DNA from: Sepioteuthis lessoniana | Taxonomy: Eukaryota; Mollusca; Cephalopoda; Myopsida; Loliginidae | Reading direction: 5' to 3' | Assembly: GCA_963585895.1 (NCBI GenBank) | Contig: CAUZXS010002528.1 | Span: 1-64,000, forward strand | Length of the DNA stretch: 64,000 nucleotides | Shown: piece by piece, positions 11,872 to 24,529 of the stretch | How positions within the stretch are numbered: the first letter of the stretch is position 1 | How the letters are laid out: each line of letters starts with the position of its first letter | The notes under the pieces: model-generated | Seen by the model: the letters and a program-made list of their open reading frames with translations, nothing else | The model's database searches: none | What the model was told of the DNA's origin: nothing | Made by a program: the position numbers and the translations under genes

Positions 11872-12062
11872 AGTATTAGAAATTATCCTTCTCCTGGGCT
11901 GGTTACTCTACAAGATCTGAAGACGTAGACTATTTTACCTATAGCTAATAGAAGAGATGGATTTATGCTTTTTCCAAAAGGCATTAGTGTGAAGCGAATG
12001 CAAAAAGTGTCAGCTGGAATTTGAAACTTGCTTTCAGATTACCATGCTGATAACTGTTACAC
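11872..12062 (-). mobile_element. SINE-1
   Basis: CCTTCTCCTGGGCTGGTTAC, TTTTCCAAAAGGCATTAGTG and the end CATGCTGATAACTGTTACAC (complement of the A-box region) are visible. A (GT)n tract follows. Confidence 0.78.
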
Positions 12063-12109
12063 TGTGTGTGTGTGTGTGTGTGTGTATTATACCCTCACAC
12101 CAAGTATCA

Positions 12110-14960
12110 CCCATAGATACATACACCCATACCATTTTTTTTTTTTAATATAAAAATTTCCCTCTACATCCAAGATACCAAGATGTTATTACTTCTAGAG
12201 AAACATACTACCAAAAAGGATATTATCATTAAGTAACATCAAACTCTACAACACAAACTATAAGCAAAAATAAAATTGCAACATTTCTGTAACCAAAAAA
12301 TGAAGATGCATAAATACATATATAAGAGATACTTATTTTTGGACTGTTACATATTCATATTTTTAGGTGTGAACTTATTTATAGGCGATATTCAACTTCT
12401 ACACACCCAATAAATAAACCAATTATTAACACTGTACATAAACCACTTCTCTTCAGCAAACACTGAATACATCACATACACATTTTGCATTAAAATTTCC
12501 TTGAAACCTTCAAAGTCTTCTAATCAAATGTAAGTTTTCAGTCTTGATTGTATTTTTCTTCTGACTAAAATCTAACAGTAAATAGTGAAATTCTAAAGAA
12601 CAATTTGTGTTACTAACCAATTGAAATCCAAAGGAAAAAACACTGCAGTTTCTGATCAATTTTAACACACAATTGCATCGCATTTAGTGCTTTATCACTG
12701 AAAAACATTTTGTCTAATTCTATTTACAATGTTCTTTTTACTTTCTATTCTATTTTGAGAAATGTATTTATATACAATCAGCTATATTTTTTTCATTTAT
12801 TTATTTTTTTTTTTTTCAATGAAAAACCTTACATGCAAAATTTTAAGTTAATTCTAGCAAAAAAAAAAAAAAAAAAAAAAAAGAATTCTACCTGCAACTT
12901 TTGACCCCAATGAGAGACCACAGATTTGAATTATATATTAATTGAATTATACCTTATTTGAAAATACACAACTCTGTTGAAAAGTTGTCATTTATTTCAT
13001 CTTTTTTAAATCTAGTTTGCTACATTCCCACTGTCTTTCTGATTAGATTAATCAAAAAGACCATTATAAAATTTTATTCTCAGCTCACATAGAATACAAG
13101 TTCCATCTCTTACACATGACTATAAAAGAAATACTTTCACAGCAATAAAAAAAAAAAAAAATCTAAATCTGTCTTCTGCAGGATATATATATATTTTCCA
13201 CTAGTACTCAAGGTTGATGTTCAAACTGTAAAGTAAATGATAGGATTTTGAATCCTGATTTTATAAGCTAACAAACTCCTCTCACTTAAAAAATGAAAAC
13301 ACAATCTTCACACTCATAAAATAGTCTAGCCTCATGTGCTGAAATGAGTAAAATAGCAACAAAAAGCTTTGTATTATCTGGATATTTTGCTATTGTTTGT
13401 TCAACGAGAACATAAAAATACTAACAACATCTACACATATATCAAATCTAATGTGTGTGCACAGAAAAGTATTGTAACAGACACTAGCAAGTGTTTCACC
13501 AAATCTAAAAATAGAAAGGTCCATGCTTGTCATAATTTCCAAAAATAACCTTTCCATATTGTGATGTCTAAATGTCAGCTATTTCCAGTCCTGATCAGTA
13601 CCAATCCAGTAGTCAAAAAAGACAGACATTAGATACTCCAGATTGAAGTAAAAATATTACTTCCGAAATTTCAAATTTTACTCTCAAAAGAAGTCAGGAC
13701 TGAGACATAAGTAAGTAATTAAAAAATTTTTGTACAATATACATGTACAAAAGTTAATACACAAAAACATTTTTTTTAATTATTACTCATAGCCAAAATA
13801 ATATATAAAAAGATAACAGAAGACTCCTCTGTAACAATATTAAGCTACATTTTGTTACCAACTTATGCCTAATTTGCTCAATTCACACTATTCTTCTAAC
13901 AGTGTATTTGGGTAGCAGTCACTCTCTCTTAAACATGTTTCATCAAAAACCTCAGACAAGGTTTCTTTTAGGTTAATTTTATACAAAAATTGTCCCAAAT
14001 TTTCTTCTTGAGTATTTTCCACTATCATTGGTCATTTTCAAGAGTCTAATCAAAATGTTACTCATTTCCCTTTAAAATCCAGTTAAACTTGAGATGCTTC
14101 CTGTCCAGAGTGTAGAGAGATTTTGAATGAATATTTGTAGTTTTTCTAGATGTATTACATGTAATAACTAAAAAACCCTATGCTACTGTCCCTCACTATG
14201 TTTACTATATCATGGATATAAAACTATCTAAATTTAAAAACCAACATAAAACTTTTGAAATAACGATAAATATTCAAGATCTCCACACTTTGAACAGAAA
14301 GTATCTTGGATATCTATATAAAAATAAAAAAATTTAAAAAAAATTTTTAAAAAAAAGATTCACTGAATTTTAAATGAAAAAATAGCATGTTGATTATATT
14401 CTTGATAATGACCAAAGATAATAGAAAGTACTCAAGGAGAATAGTTTTGGCAAATTTAGCATGAAATTGAAATAAACTTAAGAAACTTTGTAGGGTTGGG
14501 GGGGGGGAATATCAATAAAAACTGCTTTAAAAAACTGTGTTTTTAATGAAACAGGGTTTAGTATGTGTGTGTAACACTTTTCTACATCAGCAAAATATTC
14601 CATTACAAAGAAATGAGCAAAATGAGTACTAAGAAAATCTGCTGTTATAATAACAAAGAAATATGTGGTGAACATGTTAGTTTTTATTTAAATAAATAAA
14701 CAAAAAACAATAAAAAAACTTTAAAAAAAGAGAAGAAAAAAAAAACTTGTACAAATTCAAACATATCAGTGAATTTGCATTTAACAATTAAGGCAGATCC
14801 TCATTTTATCTTTAGTTTACTTTCATATTCTGAAGCACTGAACAAACCAAAATATATCTAAATATTGCTACCCTTTTTACAGCCTAAATAAACCAATAAC
14901 ATATTATAAACTATTATAACTTGTACTATTTATGGTTGAATAAAGTGTTTATAATAGTTT
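12110..14960. other. AT-rich intronic DNA without recognised features
   Basis: Only poly(A)/poly(T) runs (12780-12885, 13145, 14330) and a G9 run near 14500 stand out. No repeat family or coding signal was recognised. Confidence 0.6.
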
Positions 14961-14964
14961 ATAA

Positions 14965-15866
14965 CAAGTGTGTCAAACTCATCTGGCTTTGTTGGACAGA
15001 TGGAAAGCATAAATTAGATCTTATGGATTGGATAAAGACAAGTATTCCTAAAAACTATTCATAGTTGAGGCCAAAGTAAATGAACAAAGAGGCCAATATA
15101 TATTAAAACAACTTTATTAATAATCTTAAAAATGAAAGAATGTAAAGGGTTAGCAAAGTTTGTGAACAGAGGTGTGTAGAGAGAACTTTTCCATATGGTA
15201 TATATACTGTAGAATCCTTATATGTAAGAATCCTAAGAATGTACATAGAAATCATCTAAATGTATCTTTAACACTTAACATTTAAAGATAAGATTGATTT
15301 TAACAGCAAGTCAACCTTTCTAGGATTACTTGTACTTTATGCCTAGAGATTAGGAAATTTTATTCATTGTATATTCATATTTTTTCTGAAATTGTTTCTT
15401 AAGAGTGTTTTACACAGTGTATAGAATATCATGAATTCTTAATAAATAATTTGTACACAGTTGTATGGTTTCAAGTATTCTTAACTAATATTAATATTTT
15501 ACAAACAATTATATGGTTTCAAGTGATTATTTTTATTTAATAGTAATCATTTGTTTGCAGACAGTTATATGGTTTCTAGTAATTGATAATAATCCTTAGT
15601 TAACAATTATAGTTTCAACTATTTTTATTACAAATGATTAACAATTATGATATCAAGTATTCTTATTTCATACTAATAATTTTCAAGCAGATCTATTTGA
15701 CCCGTAGATGAGATCTTAAAGAGTATTACCATTCTGGATTAGAATGGCAATTAAAGAAATAATTTTATAACCTCTATAAATATTAACAGAATGTTTTAAA
15801 ATTAAAAAATATTCTTTAAAATTTTCAAACTAAAATTGAGCAAATGGTAATATGTTTGATAGCCCT
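14965..15866. mobile_element. hAT-like element hosting a family A insertion
   Basis: The left end reads CAAGTGTGTCAAACTCATC. The complement of the right end reads CAGGGCTATCAAACATATT. They share the hAT-type core CARGG..TCAAAC. The flanks (GTTTATAA and ATTTAAAG) could be a decayed 8-bp target duplication. There is no transposase. A family A copy (15292-15760) lies inside, so the hAT-like element is older. Confidence 0.5.
15292..15760 (+). repeat. Family A repeat inside the hAT-like element
   Basis: AACAGCAAGTCAACCTTTCT, four units carrying ATATGGTTTCAAGT, then a 3' domain cut short after AGTATTACCATTCTGG. Confidence 0.8.
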
Positions 15867-16324
15867 GATTTAAAGCTTGATAATTTCTATTATTTCTCAT
15901 TCTGTTTGAATAGACAATAGAAAAATATGCATACTTATGTTGAATCATTGTGAGCAAGGACAAACCACAACATAAGTTGGATAAAGTATTTATAAAAAGG
16001 TTATCTTTTGCTACTATCTGTTAAAAAAAAATCCCACAGACATAATTAGAAATAATATCAAGTTATAAATTTTTATAACCTTTAGACATCCACATTATGC
16101 TGTGGTCTGGCCTTATTAGCAGCAATTCAACTACATAGATCTTTCTTAATTGAATTAAACCTTCTCAGAAGGAATTAATTCATAGATTTATTGTACCATT
16201 TAAAAGATGAATTTAAACTCAATATGTGAGCTATCTACACAAGTTAACCCATCTATACCCATATAGATTTTGCTAGGATTATGCTTGAGCTTGTTTGACA
16301 TAGAGACAGAGGTATGAAACATCC

Positions 16325-16392
16325 AGTGAGAATCAAACTCACTATTAATATTCTACCAGCCTAGCTCTCAAACCATTATACTATTTGAGGCA
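16325..16392 (-). mobile_element. SINE-3 head
   Basis: GTGAGAATCAAACTCACTAT (complement of the B box) and CAAACCATTATACTATTTGA (complement of the A box) match the 45829 copy. Confidence 0.6.
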
Positions 16393-16458
16393 CCTGATTA
16401 AGAGAGACAAAGGTTATATATATATATATACACACACACAAACACACAATCAACAAAC

Positions 16459-16463
<5 letters not shown>

Positions 16464-16518
<55 letters not shown>

Positions 16519-16520
16519 TA
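16464..16520. repeat. (TA)n(CA)n compound microsatellite
   Basis: About 44 bp of TA followed by CA repeats; it adjoins the foldback pair at 16.5-17.3 kb. Confidence 0.95.
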
Positions 16521-16795
16521 TACATACATGGAAGTAAATATAGATCTAAATCCAACATTGTGAAGAAAATAGGAAAAACAGAATAATCCAAATTAGATGA
16601 ATTTATTGTTATGTAAAGCCAACTTTAAACATTTTGGTTTTAATATCCTTTGATATCATGAGAATTGTTCACACAGCAATGTATGCTTGTTAAGATAACA
16701 GGAGCAAAGAAAATGAATATATACATATAACATTGGCTTCATATCAAAATAATTTCATCAAATTTGGATTATTCTGTTTTTTCTACTTTCTTCAT
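16520..16795. mobile_element. Foldback element, first of two adjacent copies
   Basis: CAGAATAATCCAAATTAGAT near 16578 is answered in reverse by ATCAAATTTGGATTATTCTG near 16756. The left flank CATGGAAGTAAATA is shared with the next copy. Confidence 0.6.
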
Positions 16796-16814
16796 TATAT
16801 ATACACATACACAC

Positions 16815-17335
16815 ATGGAAGTAAATAATGGAGTAAAATCCACTAATATAGAGGAAAAAAATTTAATACGATAATCCAAGCAGGAGAGATTTATTAAGAA
16901 ACAAAGTCAACACTAGAGTGTTTTGGTTCTAATGAACCATCATCAGGACTTGGAGGGATGATATTAGAGATGTTAAATCACTGATGGATGTTTAAAAAAT
17001 ATCTATCCTCTTTTCTCCTATTTATTCCATTTTCCTCTTTCTCTCATTTTGATTCAAAATTTTCTCTATGTACAAATGGAACAATTTCTACAAAATATTT
17101 TTCAAAAATCATATGACAATTTTAAAAACAAATACTGTTGTATTGTTTAAACAGCCAACTTTTCCTGATATATAGGTTTTTCCTAAGTTTTTGTATAATC
17201 TTTTAAACATCCATTGTTGATTCAACAACACTAATATGATTCCTCTCAGTCCTGATGATAGTTCATTAAAACCAAAACACTATAGTGTCAACTATGTTCC
17301 TCAATAAATCTCTCCTCCTGCTTGGATTACCTTGT
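16815..17335. mobile_element. Foldback element, second adjacent copy
   Basis: Inverted arms of about 80 bp lie at 16871-16950 and 17249-17331. They share TAATCCAAGCAGGAGAGATT, then GTTTTGGTT, then a CATCAGGA box. The spacer of ~300 bp is AT-rich and non-coding. The CATCAGGA box recurs at 525, 18998 and in other foldbacks of the window. Confidence 0.75.
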
Positions 17336-17499
17336 TATCAAATTTTCTCTCTCTCTCATTATATATATATATATATGAGAGAGAGAGACACGCACACACA
17401 AGATAGACAAGGGTAACATACGGATGATAGACAGACATGGGCAATATATGATAGATGAAAGCAGAGTGCAGGTGTTAGATAATAACAATATAAAAGATA

Positions 17500-17632
17500 T
17501 GAATAAACTGAGATAAAGAGAGATGATTTCTAAATGTAGCTTAGTTTGGCACAAAGTCAGATGTAGCATCCAATAAAATCTCTAGTAATAATCTATTAGC
17601 CCAGCTTGTTAACCATTACACTAGGTCAAGGA
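17500..17632 (-). mobile_element. SINE-3, decayed
   Basis: AGTTTGGCACAAAGTCAGAT and AGCTTGTTAACCATTACACT are the reversed tail and A-box regions of SINE-3. Confidence 0.6.
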
Positions 17633-19149
17633 AGTCTACTTAAAGTATATAACTTTTTTTTTTTTTTTTTTTACACATAAAAATCTGGTTTTGGCCATTT
17701 TATGACTATTCTCACCCTTAGTGAGCCCACAGTATGTACTGCCATCAACAATACATGCACTTGACTTAAAGTTTTGTCAGATCCCCTCAGTTAAGCAGTG
17801 ATGACTGTTCAGTTTTGTGATTGAGTGACCACTTAAAAACCAAACGCCTGTGAGCCAGACTAAGCAAAGCTTATTGAATAAAAATAGTACACACACTTGG
17901 CCAACAACCAGTGTAGTTGAAGTCATTCTTGGAACTAAATTCATCTATTTTCTTTATTTTAAACTTGTCATGAGTCAAGAAGGACTTTTAAAGTCTGCTG
18001 GTTGCTATTTGTGCAGCTACCTATCAGCTACATAACCAGGTTATCATGGCATCCCAGTTTGATTAACACTACTGTCAAAATATACCACCACTACATAAAA
18101 TTCACTATGTTGCTTAAGCCGATTCAATAGCATGTATTCTCTCTAGGATCAATTGATATTCTTAGATTCAGTTGTAAACAAGCAGATCTGACCAGCCAAA
18201 TTTGGAAGGAGGATAAGATACATTTTAGACTTTGCTGGGTAATAATGATGGCAAATTATAAACTTCAATGGTCAATTATTGCTAAATGCCTCCAGAAGAA
18301 AATCAATCAATCATTCTAGGTCAAAATATGAATTTACTCTAAAGAAGAGATCACAGCATAAAAATTCTTTTGCCATAATTCTGATTCTTCATTTTCTTAG
18401 AATCACTTTAACTTTTGGTTTGAGAGTCCATATTTTCTTTCATTCTTTTAATAGATTAAGTCCCTGCTGATTATAAGGCAACAGGTCTAAGAGAAGAAAA
18501 AATTCTGATTTCAAAAATCTGAAGAGTTGTTCAAAAAAAATCTGTGACACATTCCTGCACCATTCTTTTGTTATTCAAAAAGAAATTATCTGCACAAATC
18601 TTCACCACAATAAACAAATCATCTGTGTAGATAGTTCAATGGTTCACATATTTAACAAAACTGTTGGACTCTCAATATGTTAAGGTCAACAGGAGGATCT
18701 ATAATATATATTGTATTTCCTGGCATTGTTTACAAAGGTATTTGGGGGACTACTATTCACTGCAACCCCTCCAAGCACTGTAGCTGTCAATTTCAAACTT
18801 CTTCAGATCATCCTCGGGTCATATCAGTGAACATGATACTGTGTGATATTGGCAGAGAATTAATCTAAACTTAAATTTGCATCTTACATGCCAGATAATA
18901 CAATGTGTGTGTTAAGATGAACAAAAGTAACCAGACAAATAGAAATATTTCTTTTGTGTAATTTATTTTTGAATTGTTCAAAACTAATTTTGACTTTGGC
19001 CATCATCAGGAGAAAAGATTTTGTGAAAAAAGTCTTAAGTTTTTAAAGTAGTTTTTAAAAGAGTTGAGCTGCTATGAGAAGCAACAAAATAATGTACTGG
19101 CATATCTATTTGTTTTTTATATATATATGTGTATATATATATATATATA

Positions 19150-19446
19150 TATGAGAGGATGTGACCGTGGTGTAATGGTTACTGTCATAGGAAATAGACA
19201 TGGCAACCCCCAAGTTCAAATCCTAAACAAGGCTGTTTGCATTTCACATAACACTAATACCCTTGGGAAAGGAATGAATCCAACTTTCCTGCTCCAGCTG
19301 TAGATGAATAGTAGGGCTGACCAAGATCTTTAGCCTTTGTATGGCAACTAGTCAAGAAGGAAAACTGAATTCAAACCTGTCAAACTCTGCTTAAAAAGCT
19401 TACTTTGTATCACATCCTGTTTATGTGGAGGGGTTGGGTAAATACA
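19150..19446 (+). mobile_element. SINE-1, best-preserved copy
   Basis: The head is tRNA-like: A-box-like CGTGGTGTAATGGTTACTG at about 19160 and B-box-like AAGTTCAAATCCT at about 19210. The body carries the motifs that define the family in this window: GAATGAATCCAACTTTCCTG, AATAGTAGGGCTGACC and GGAAAACTGAATTCAAACC. It ends GGGGTTGGGTAAATACA followed by a (TA)n tract. At least fifteen other copies, both strands, share these motifs. Confidence 0.85.
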
Positions 19447-19447
19447 C

Positions 19448-19454
<7 letters not shown>

Positions 19455-19493
<39 letters not shown>
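19455..19493. repeat. (TA)n microsatellite at SINE-1 3' end
   Basis: The tract begins a few bases after the SINE-1 terminus TAAATACACACATA, as in other copies with microsatellite tails. Confidence 0.9.
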
Positions 19494-19501
<8 letters not shown>

Positions 19502-19549
19502 TATAGAATAATGATTTACAATAACATGATATTAAGTTAATGATTCCTT

Positions 19550-20036
19550 TTAATGGTTTAGGTTTAATGGTATATCAACTCTTTATAGGTTATTTAATGC
19601 TGAAATTACATTTCCAATGTTCTTTTGCCTTTTGAAGGTGATTGTATTAATTTGTCTAGATTCTTGTTTGCACAGTTATATGATATCAAGTATTTCTATC
19701 AAATACAAATAATCTATACATAATGATTTAAAGTCCCTCTTCCGATTTAATAATAATAATTTGTTTGCAAACAATTATATGGTTTCCAGTATTCCAATCC
19801 AAAAATCAATAATTTCCAAACAGATTTATTTGACTCATAGATAGGATCCTAAGAGATACTACCATTTCAGGCCAGAGTGAACCTGAGAGTAATGGCAATG
19901 AAAGAGTACTCCACATACACTGGAGCTCCATAACATGAGCCTCAGTACCAGATGCAGGCTAGTATCATACCAAGGACACCACTTTTTGGGAGATGGAACT
20001 GACTCTTACAAAGGAGTAAGACTCATTCTATCAACA
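19550..20036 (+). repeat. Family A repeat
   Basis: GGTATATCAACTCTTTATAG, a short array, and a complete 3' domain (ACTACCATTTCAGGCCAGAG, GTATCATACCAAGGACACC). Confidence 0.82.
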
Positions 20037-20504
20037 GGGTATTTAATCTGAGAAAAATATCTACTGAGCAATAAAAGCTGGAAAAGTATGAAAATCTGCA
20101 AGAGCAATGTATAAGAAATAGTCGGACTATATATTTCCCATTGAAGTTGGATGCTAAGGTTTTATTAAAAATTTGATCCCTACATATCGGACTAAACTCA
20201 GCTAATCATTAGCAGAAAAACAGAAATACAGCAAGGCAAGATCAGACAGAAGCTGCATAAATCTGATACTTCCTTACTATGATATAAAACTAAGAAAACC
20301 TAGGGGTACCATAAGGTACAACTGGGATGCCCAGAGTTAATGATGCTTTAGCTCCAAAACCATGCCTGACCCCAAGGCCATTATCTGACAAAGGCTTTGT
20401 TGGTGGCATTACTACTGAACACTTGTCACTCAGATTTCAATTAAAACCAGTACAAAAAAACTCACACACAAAGATTGAAAATGATATGATATACTCATGA
20501 ATTG

Positions 20505-20745
20505 TGTCTTAAGCAGGAATAACCTGGTGAAGACCATCTCTCTCCATATTACAACAGGTTTAAATTCAGTTTTCCTACAAGATCAATTGCTATACCAATG
20601 TTAAATAGCTAAGTCTGCCCTACTGTTTGCTCACAGCAAGATTTATACCTTTCCCAATGGTACTAGTGCTATATGAAATGCAAATAGCCATGTTCAAGTT
20701 CTGAATTCAGGTAGCCTTGTCAACTTCCTATGATGATAATCAAAA
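20505..20745 (-). mobile_element. SINE-1
   Basis: GTTTTCCTACAAGATCAATT, TAAGTCTGCCCTACTGTTTG and CCTTTCCCAATGGTACTAGT follow the reversed family order. Confidence 0.75.
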
Positions 20746-20765
20746 GCACTTCCATTTTAACTATA

Positions 20766-20806
<41 letters not shown>
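20766..20806. repeat. (TA)n microsatellite
   Basis: Uninterrupted TA run just beyond a SINE-1 copy. Confidence 0.95.
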
Positions 20807-20814
<8 letters not shown>

Positions 20815-21675
20815 ATGCATTGTGCTATATTCATAAATAGAAAATGCTCAATATTGAAAATAGAGCATATGTAGTTCCTGTTCTGATAAGGAAGAAACTG
20901 ACAGTCATTAAGTGCCATTGTCTCTGTCTACACTATCCTCAGAAATACACATACACACTCATTTTATATAATTTGATATATAATATAAATGATACATCAT
21001 TTTGCCTTAAAACCTATTAAACATCTAAGCTCAAATAGTTTGGAACATTTAGTAAATCTGGAATTAGTCAGGTGCCAAGTCTGCAGGTAAGGGTTAGGGT
21101 AACCTAGCCATATATATATATATATATACACTTAAGAGACATAATGTCAACCGAGAAAATCAGGTGGAGTTATTCTCAAGTAAGCATATTGATTTTTAAA
21201 ACCAATAGTATTTTTAGAACAACATTAAATCATTAGATTAATGCAATAATCAACTGCATTAATAATAAATAAATGTAAAAATAAAGTAAGAAAAAAAAAG
21301 TTACTGGTTGTTGTATCTGTTGACATTATTTAGAGGGAAGGGATTTTTTGTAGATAAATACAGTTCATTTCTGACATGTGTATAAGTGAGGAAGATTCAA
21401 AATAGGACAGTCAAAAATATGGGTAGTATTTAAATTATGCTGACATTTTGAAATACGCTGACTGGTTTGACTAGAAATCACAAAACCCACCCTTCACCAA
21501 CAACAGTCAGTTGGAAGATGGCAAGTGAGGAGGGAAAAAAAGAATTTTGATTAAAGTGAATTTTAAAGCGAAGTAGATTGTGTATGTGAGGCTGGGTTTT
21601 TTTTGTCTGAACAGTATGCTTAAAACATTCAATGTAGAGCCTAAGTGAGAGTATGTGAATATATATATATATATA

Positions 21676-21900
21676 TAATAAGGTGGTTGTGGTGTAAATG
21701 ATATCATCAAAGGAAATGGACATTGCAATTTGAGTTCAAATCTTAAACAAGGCTATTTACATTTTCACATGGTGCAAATACCTTTGAAAAATGTATGAAT
21801 CAAACTATACTCCCTCTAAATAGTAGGGACAGACTGGTCTCTTTAACCTTGGTATGGAGTAGAAAACTCTATTCCTGTTAAACTGCTTAAATCGTGAGTG
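21676..21900 (+). mobile_element. SINE-1
   Basis: The decayed tRNA-like head GGTTGTGGTGTAAATGATAT directly follows a TA repeat; TTTGAGTTCAAATCTTAAAC serves as B box region. The body is shortened after AATAGTAGGGACAGACTGG. Confidence 0.8.
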
Positions 21901-21994
21901 TATGCACACACATGAGATGGCGGATGAAGCCATTAGGTTCTTGTTAAAGAGAAGAATTCTAATAAGCAGTTCATAATTATTTTCATTTTATATA

Positions 21995-22390
21995 CAGTAG
22001 CTTCCGAAACTAAGGGACAAAATTTTAAAACCTAATATTTGTTAGAAATAACAACTGTGAAAAGCTGAAATTTTGACAACTGGTAGTCATTATCATCCAT
22101 GATAACAAATGATTAAGTAAGACTTATTCTTTCGAAGAAATCAAAAAATTTGAATATAGCATACTGTTTACATTGTTTTTCTCAATTTTGTCCCTTACTT
22201 TTGGACGATCCTATTTTGAAAATAAATAATTGTTATAATTCTTTTTCTTTCCTTTGCAAAGGATTCAAATTTTAGTATGTTATTATGGATGATAACGACT
22301 ACCAGTTGTCAAAATTTCAGTTTTTTATAGTTGTTATTTCTAACAAATATTAGGTTTTAAAATTTCGTCCCTTAGTTTTGGATGCTACTG
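21995..22390. mobile_element. MITE family C with ~110-bp terminal inverted repeats
   Basis: The 396-bp element starts CAGTAGCTTCCGAAACTAAG and ends in the near-perfect complement (…TGGATGCTACTG). TA lies at both edges. The inverted arms extend to about 22110 and from about 22270, with an AT-rich centre that itself holds another TTTTGTCCCTTACTTTTGGA-like copy of the terminal motif. TA duplication and the CAGT start point to the Tc1/mariner superfamily. It is non-coding. Confidence 0.88.
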
Positions 22391-22496
22391 TATATATATC
22401 CTTTCTTTGGAACTATTGTTAGTTAAAAATTAATTATTCCAATGAATAATAGGTTAAGATGTGAACCATTGTATAAACTTACATCACTCATTTACT

Positions 22497-22865
22497 TATA
22501 GTGGTCTAAGTTTGTGTAAGACCAGCCTTACTTTTAGGATGAGCTGATAACACAAGAATGGTGCAGTGGTGTGCTACTGATACTATAAACAGCACTCCTC
22601 AGGTTGTGAATTCAAAGTCTTTCTTTCTCTTACACTGATTGTCAAACAAAGACAAGAGAGTCCAATATGCCCTACTACTTTACTCACAGATGTGGTGGGG
22701 GAGAGAAGAGATGGAAATATGCCAAGAGTATGAGTTTGAAGTCAACAGCAAACAGCTTTACCCAGAATTTGAACTTAGCAAATCAATTTTCTTTGAAGAT
22801 AACCATTACACCACTTCTATGTGTCTGCACATGCACAAGTTGGGATGCCAAATTATAGAGTAGTT
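22497..22865 (-). mobile_element. SINE-1, long 3' variant
   Basis: It shares GAGCTGATAACACAAGAATG and the CAGCACTCCTCAGGTT module with the copy at 8897. It then runs through the reversed SINE-1 body to a tRNA-like head near 22800-22860. Confidence 0.7.
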
Positions 22866-23299
22866 AATAGTGAGCTAGTCTCACAAATCATTTCTACTGC
22901 AGCAAGCTAGATCTTCATACTTGATGCTTCCTTTGCCAGACAAAGCTAAACTTCAAATATTTATACTTTCAAGTCATAACAGTTGTCTCATTCCTTTACA
23001 TGTATGTAAAGTAACAATTACTAAAATGGAAAATGTAATCAACAAGCCAAAGCACTAATGTTCTTAAAATCCTTAGAAAAGGCGTTAATCTACTTCACTG
23101 CAATTTGACAGAAAAGTACTTGTTACTAGCATGTTCTAATAGCTGGAGAAGAATAAAGTGCATGAACATGTCCAAACTATTTTCTCCACAGATATCTTGC
23201 TAAAGAAGTTAAATCAAAAAGTTGTTGTTACACCCATTAAGTTTTACTAGTATACAAATAGACTGATTACATAAGATACAAAAAACTTATTCTCTTGAC

Positions 23300-23480
23300 A
23301 CTTATATATTAAAATTCTCATTTTGTCTGAACAGCATATAACCCAGCAAAAATGGCACATTATCGCAAGTTTTATTAGAGCAATACACTTAAAATGTTCT
23401 AACTGAAAAAATAAAGCAATTTTTGGTCCAATTTGCAACTGAATGATAATTTTATAAAGGCTGCATTTGCACTGACATCT
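23300..23480. repeat. Family B repeat next to the Helitron relic
   Basis: TTAAAATTCTCATTTTGTCT at 23308 and GTCCAATTTGCAACTGAATG at 23427 bracket the copy. ATAACCCAGCAAAAATGGCA recurs in altered form (TTAACCCAGTAAAAACAGCA) at 23875, tying it to the helicase relic. Confidence 0.6.
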
Positions 23481-23959
23481 TAGTAACTAACTAGTTATCT
23501 GTAAAAAAAAAAAAAAAAAATGCAACCTCCAACCAATCTTGGAACTTCTTAATATGTTAGCATTTTTATGTTGCTGATAATCTGACATTCAGGTATGCTA
23601 TGGGTCAAATGACAATAAAGCAAATTTATTTACTTTTAGTTATCTCCCAAACAAATCATGGTATTAACTTTGGATTATTTAATGCTTTATTGACATATGT
23701 AGTTGTTTCATTTTGGAGAGTAAAATATCCAATAATCTTGGCCAAATATAATTTAAGATTTTCATGAATGACCCTAGCAATTCCTGAAAGTTTGATTGAA
23801 ATCAGGTTAAAAATAACAAGGCCTTAGCTGGACAGACATTTGTTGAATTATAATAATCTCATGTATGTCACCTTAACCCAGTAAAAACAGCACATTTTAT
23901 TTATGACTAACTTGCATCTCATTTTCACAATGTGATATCACAAATAGTTTCATCATGAA

Positions 23960-24115
23960 AGAATCTCTGGATCAACAATATTGTTTATGATGTATGCATT
24001 CTTCTTTGACCTTTTCATGAGGAGTTGCTAGTTCTCAAGATTTCAAACTCTGCTCATGGCTACATAAAACTGACCATGGGAAAAGTCACTTCTAATGTAG
24101 ACACCAATCTGAGAC
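23960..24115 (-). pseudogene. Helitron helicase (Pif1-like) C-terminal relic
   Basis: The minus-strand translation gives IGVYIRSDFSHGQFYVAMSRV at about 24112-24045 (written here across its break as IGVYIRSDF then SHGQFYVAMSRV). This is helicase motif VI of Helitron RepHel proteins. A stop follows immediately, then a decayed NLEN..LLMK and a NNIVDPEIL box typical of the protein C-terminus. Nothing of the Rep domain is visible. Helitron-associated repeat family B lies just below at 23300-23480 and may be its 3' non-coding part. Confidence 0.8.
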
Positions 24116-24529
24116 AAAATACCTACAAATTACTGAAATGTAAACAAGTGCAGGAAGCATGATTAAATAAAATTTATTGGTGCCTCTTGTTTCTCTTTGA
24201 ATAATCACTTTTATGGATAATGGCACAATTTGTACCAATACTTTTTAAAAGATTCTTTAACTATAAGTTTTTCTTTCGTTTATCAAAGAAGTTTCAATTT
24301 CAAATGGGGTCTGTATTTGCAGTCACTTCAAATCATTATAATTTCTCAAAAGGGAGATAACTATTAAATACTAGTTATAGTGTGTGATCACTGAGACTCC
24401 TTGTCAAGTCAAAAGGCTAGAGGTTCAGTTACAAATAGGGTTTTGTAGGTAGAGATTCAAGCCCAGTGCCCCTTAGTTTTAAATTAAGAATTTTTTTTCT
24501 TCTAAACCAATTTGATCACCTATAAGCTT

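Noticed and set aside
19160..19225. A possible functional tRNA gene
   Set aside because: A-box and B-box-like sequences are present, but the acceptor stem does not pair and the sequence continues as a SINE body seen in many copies.
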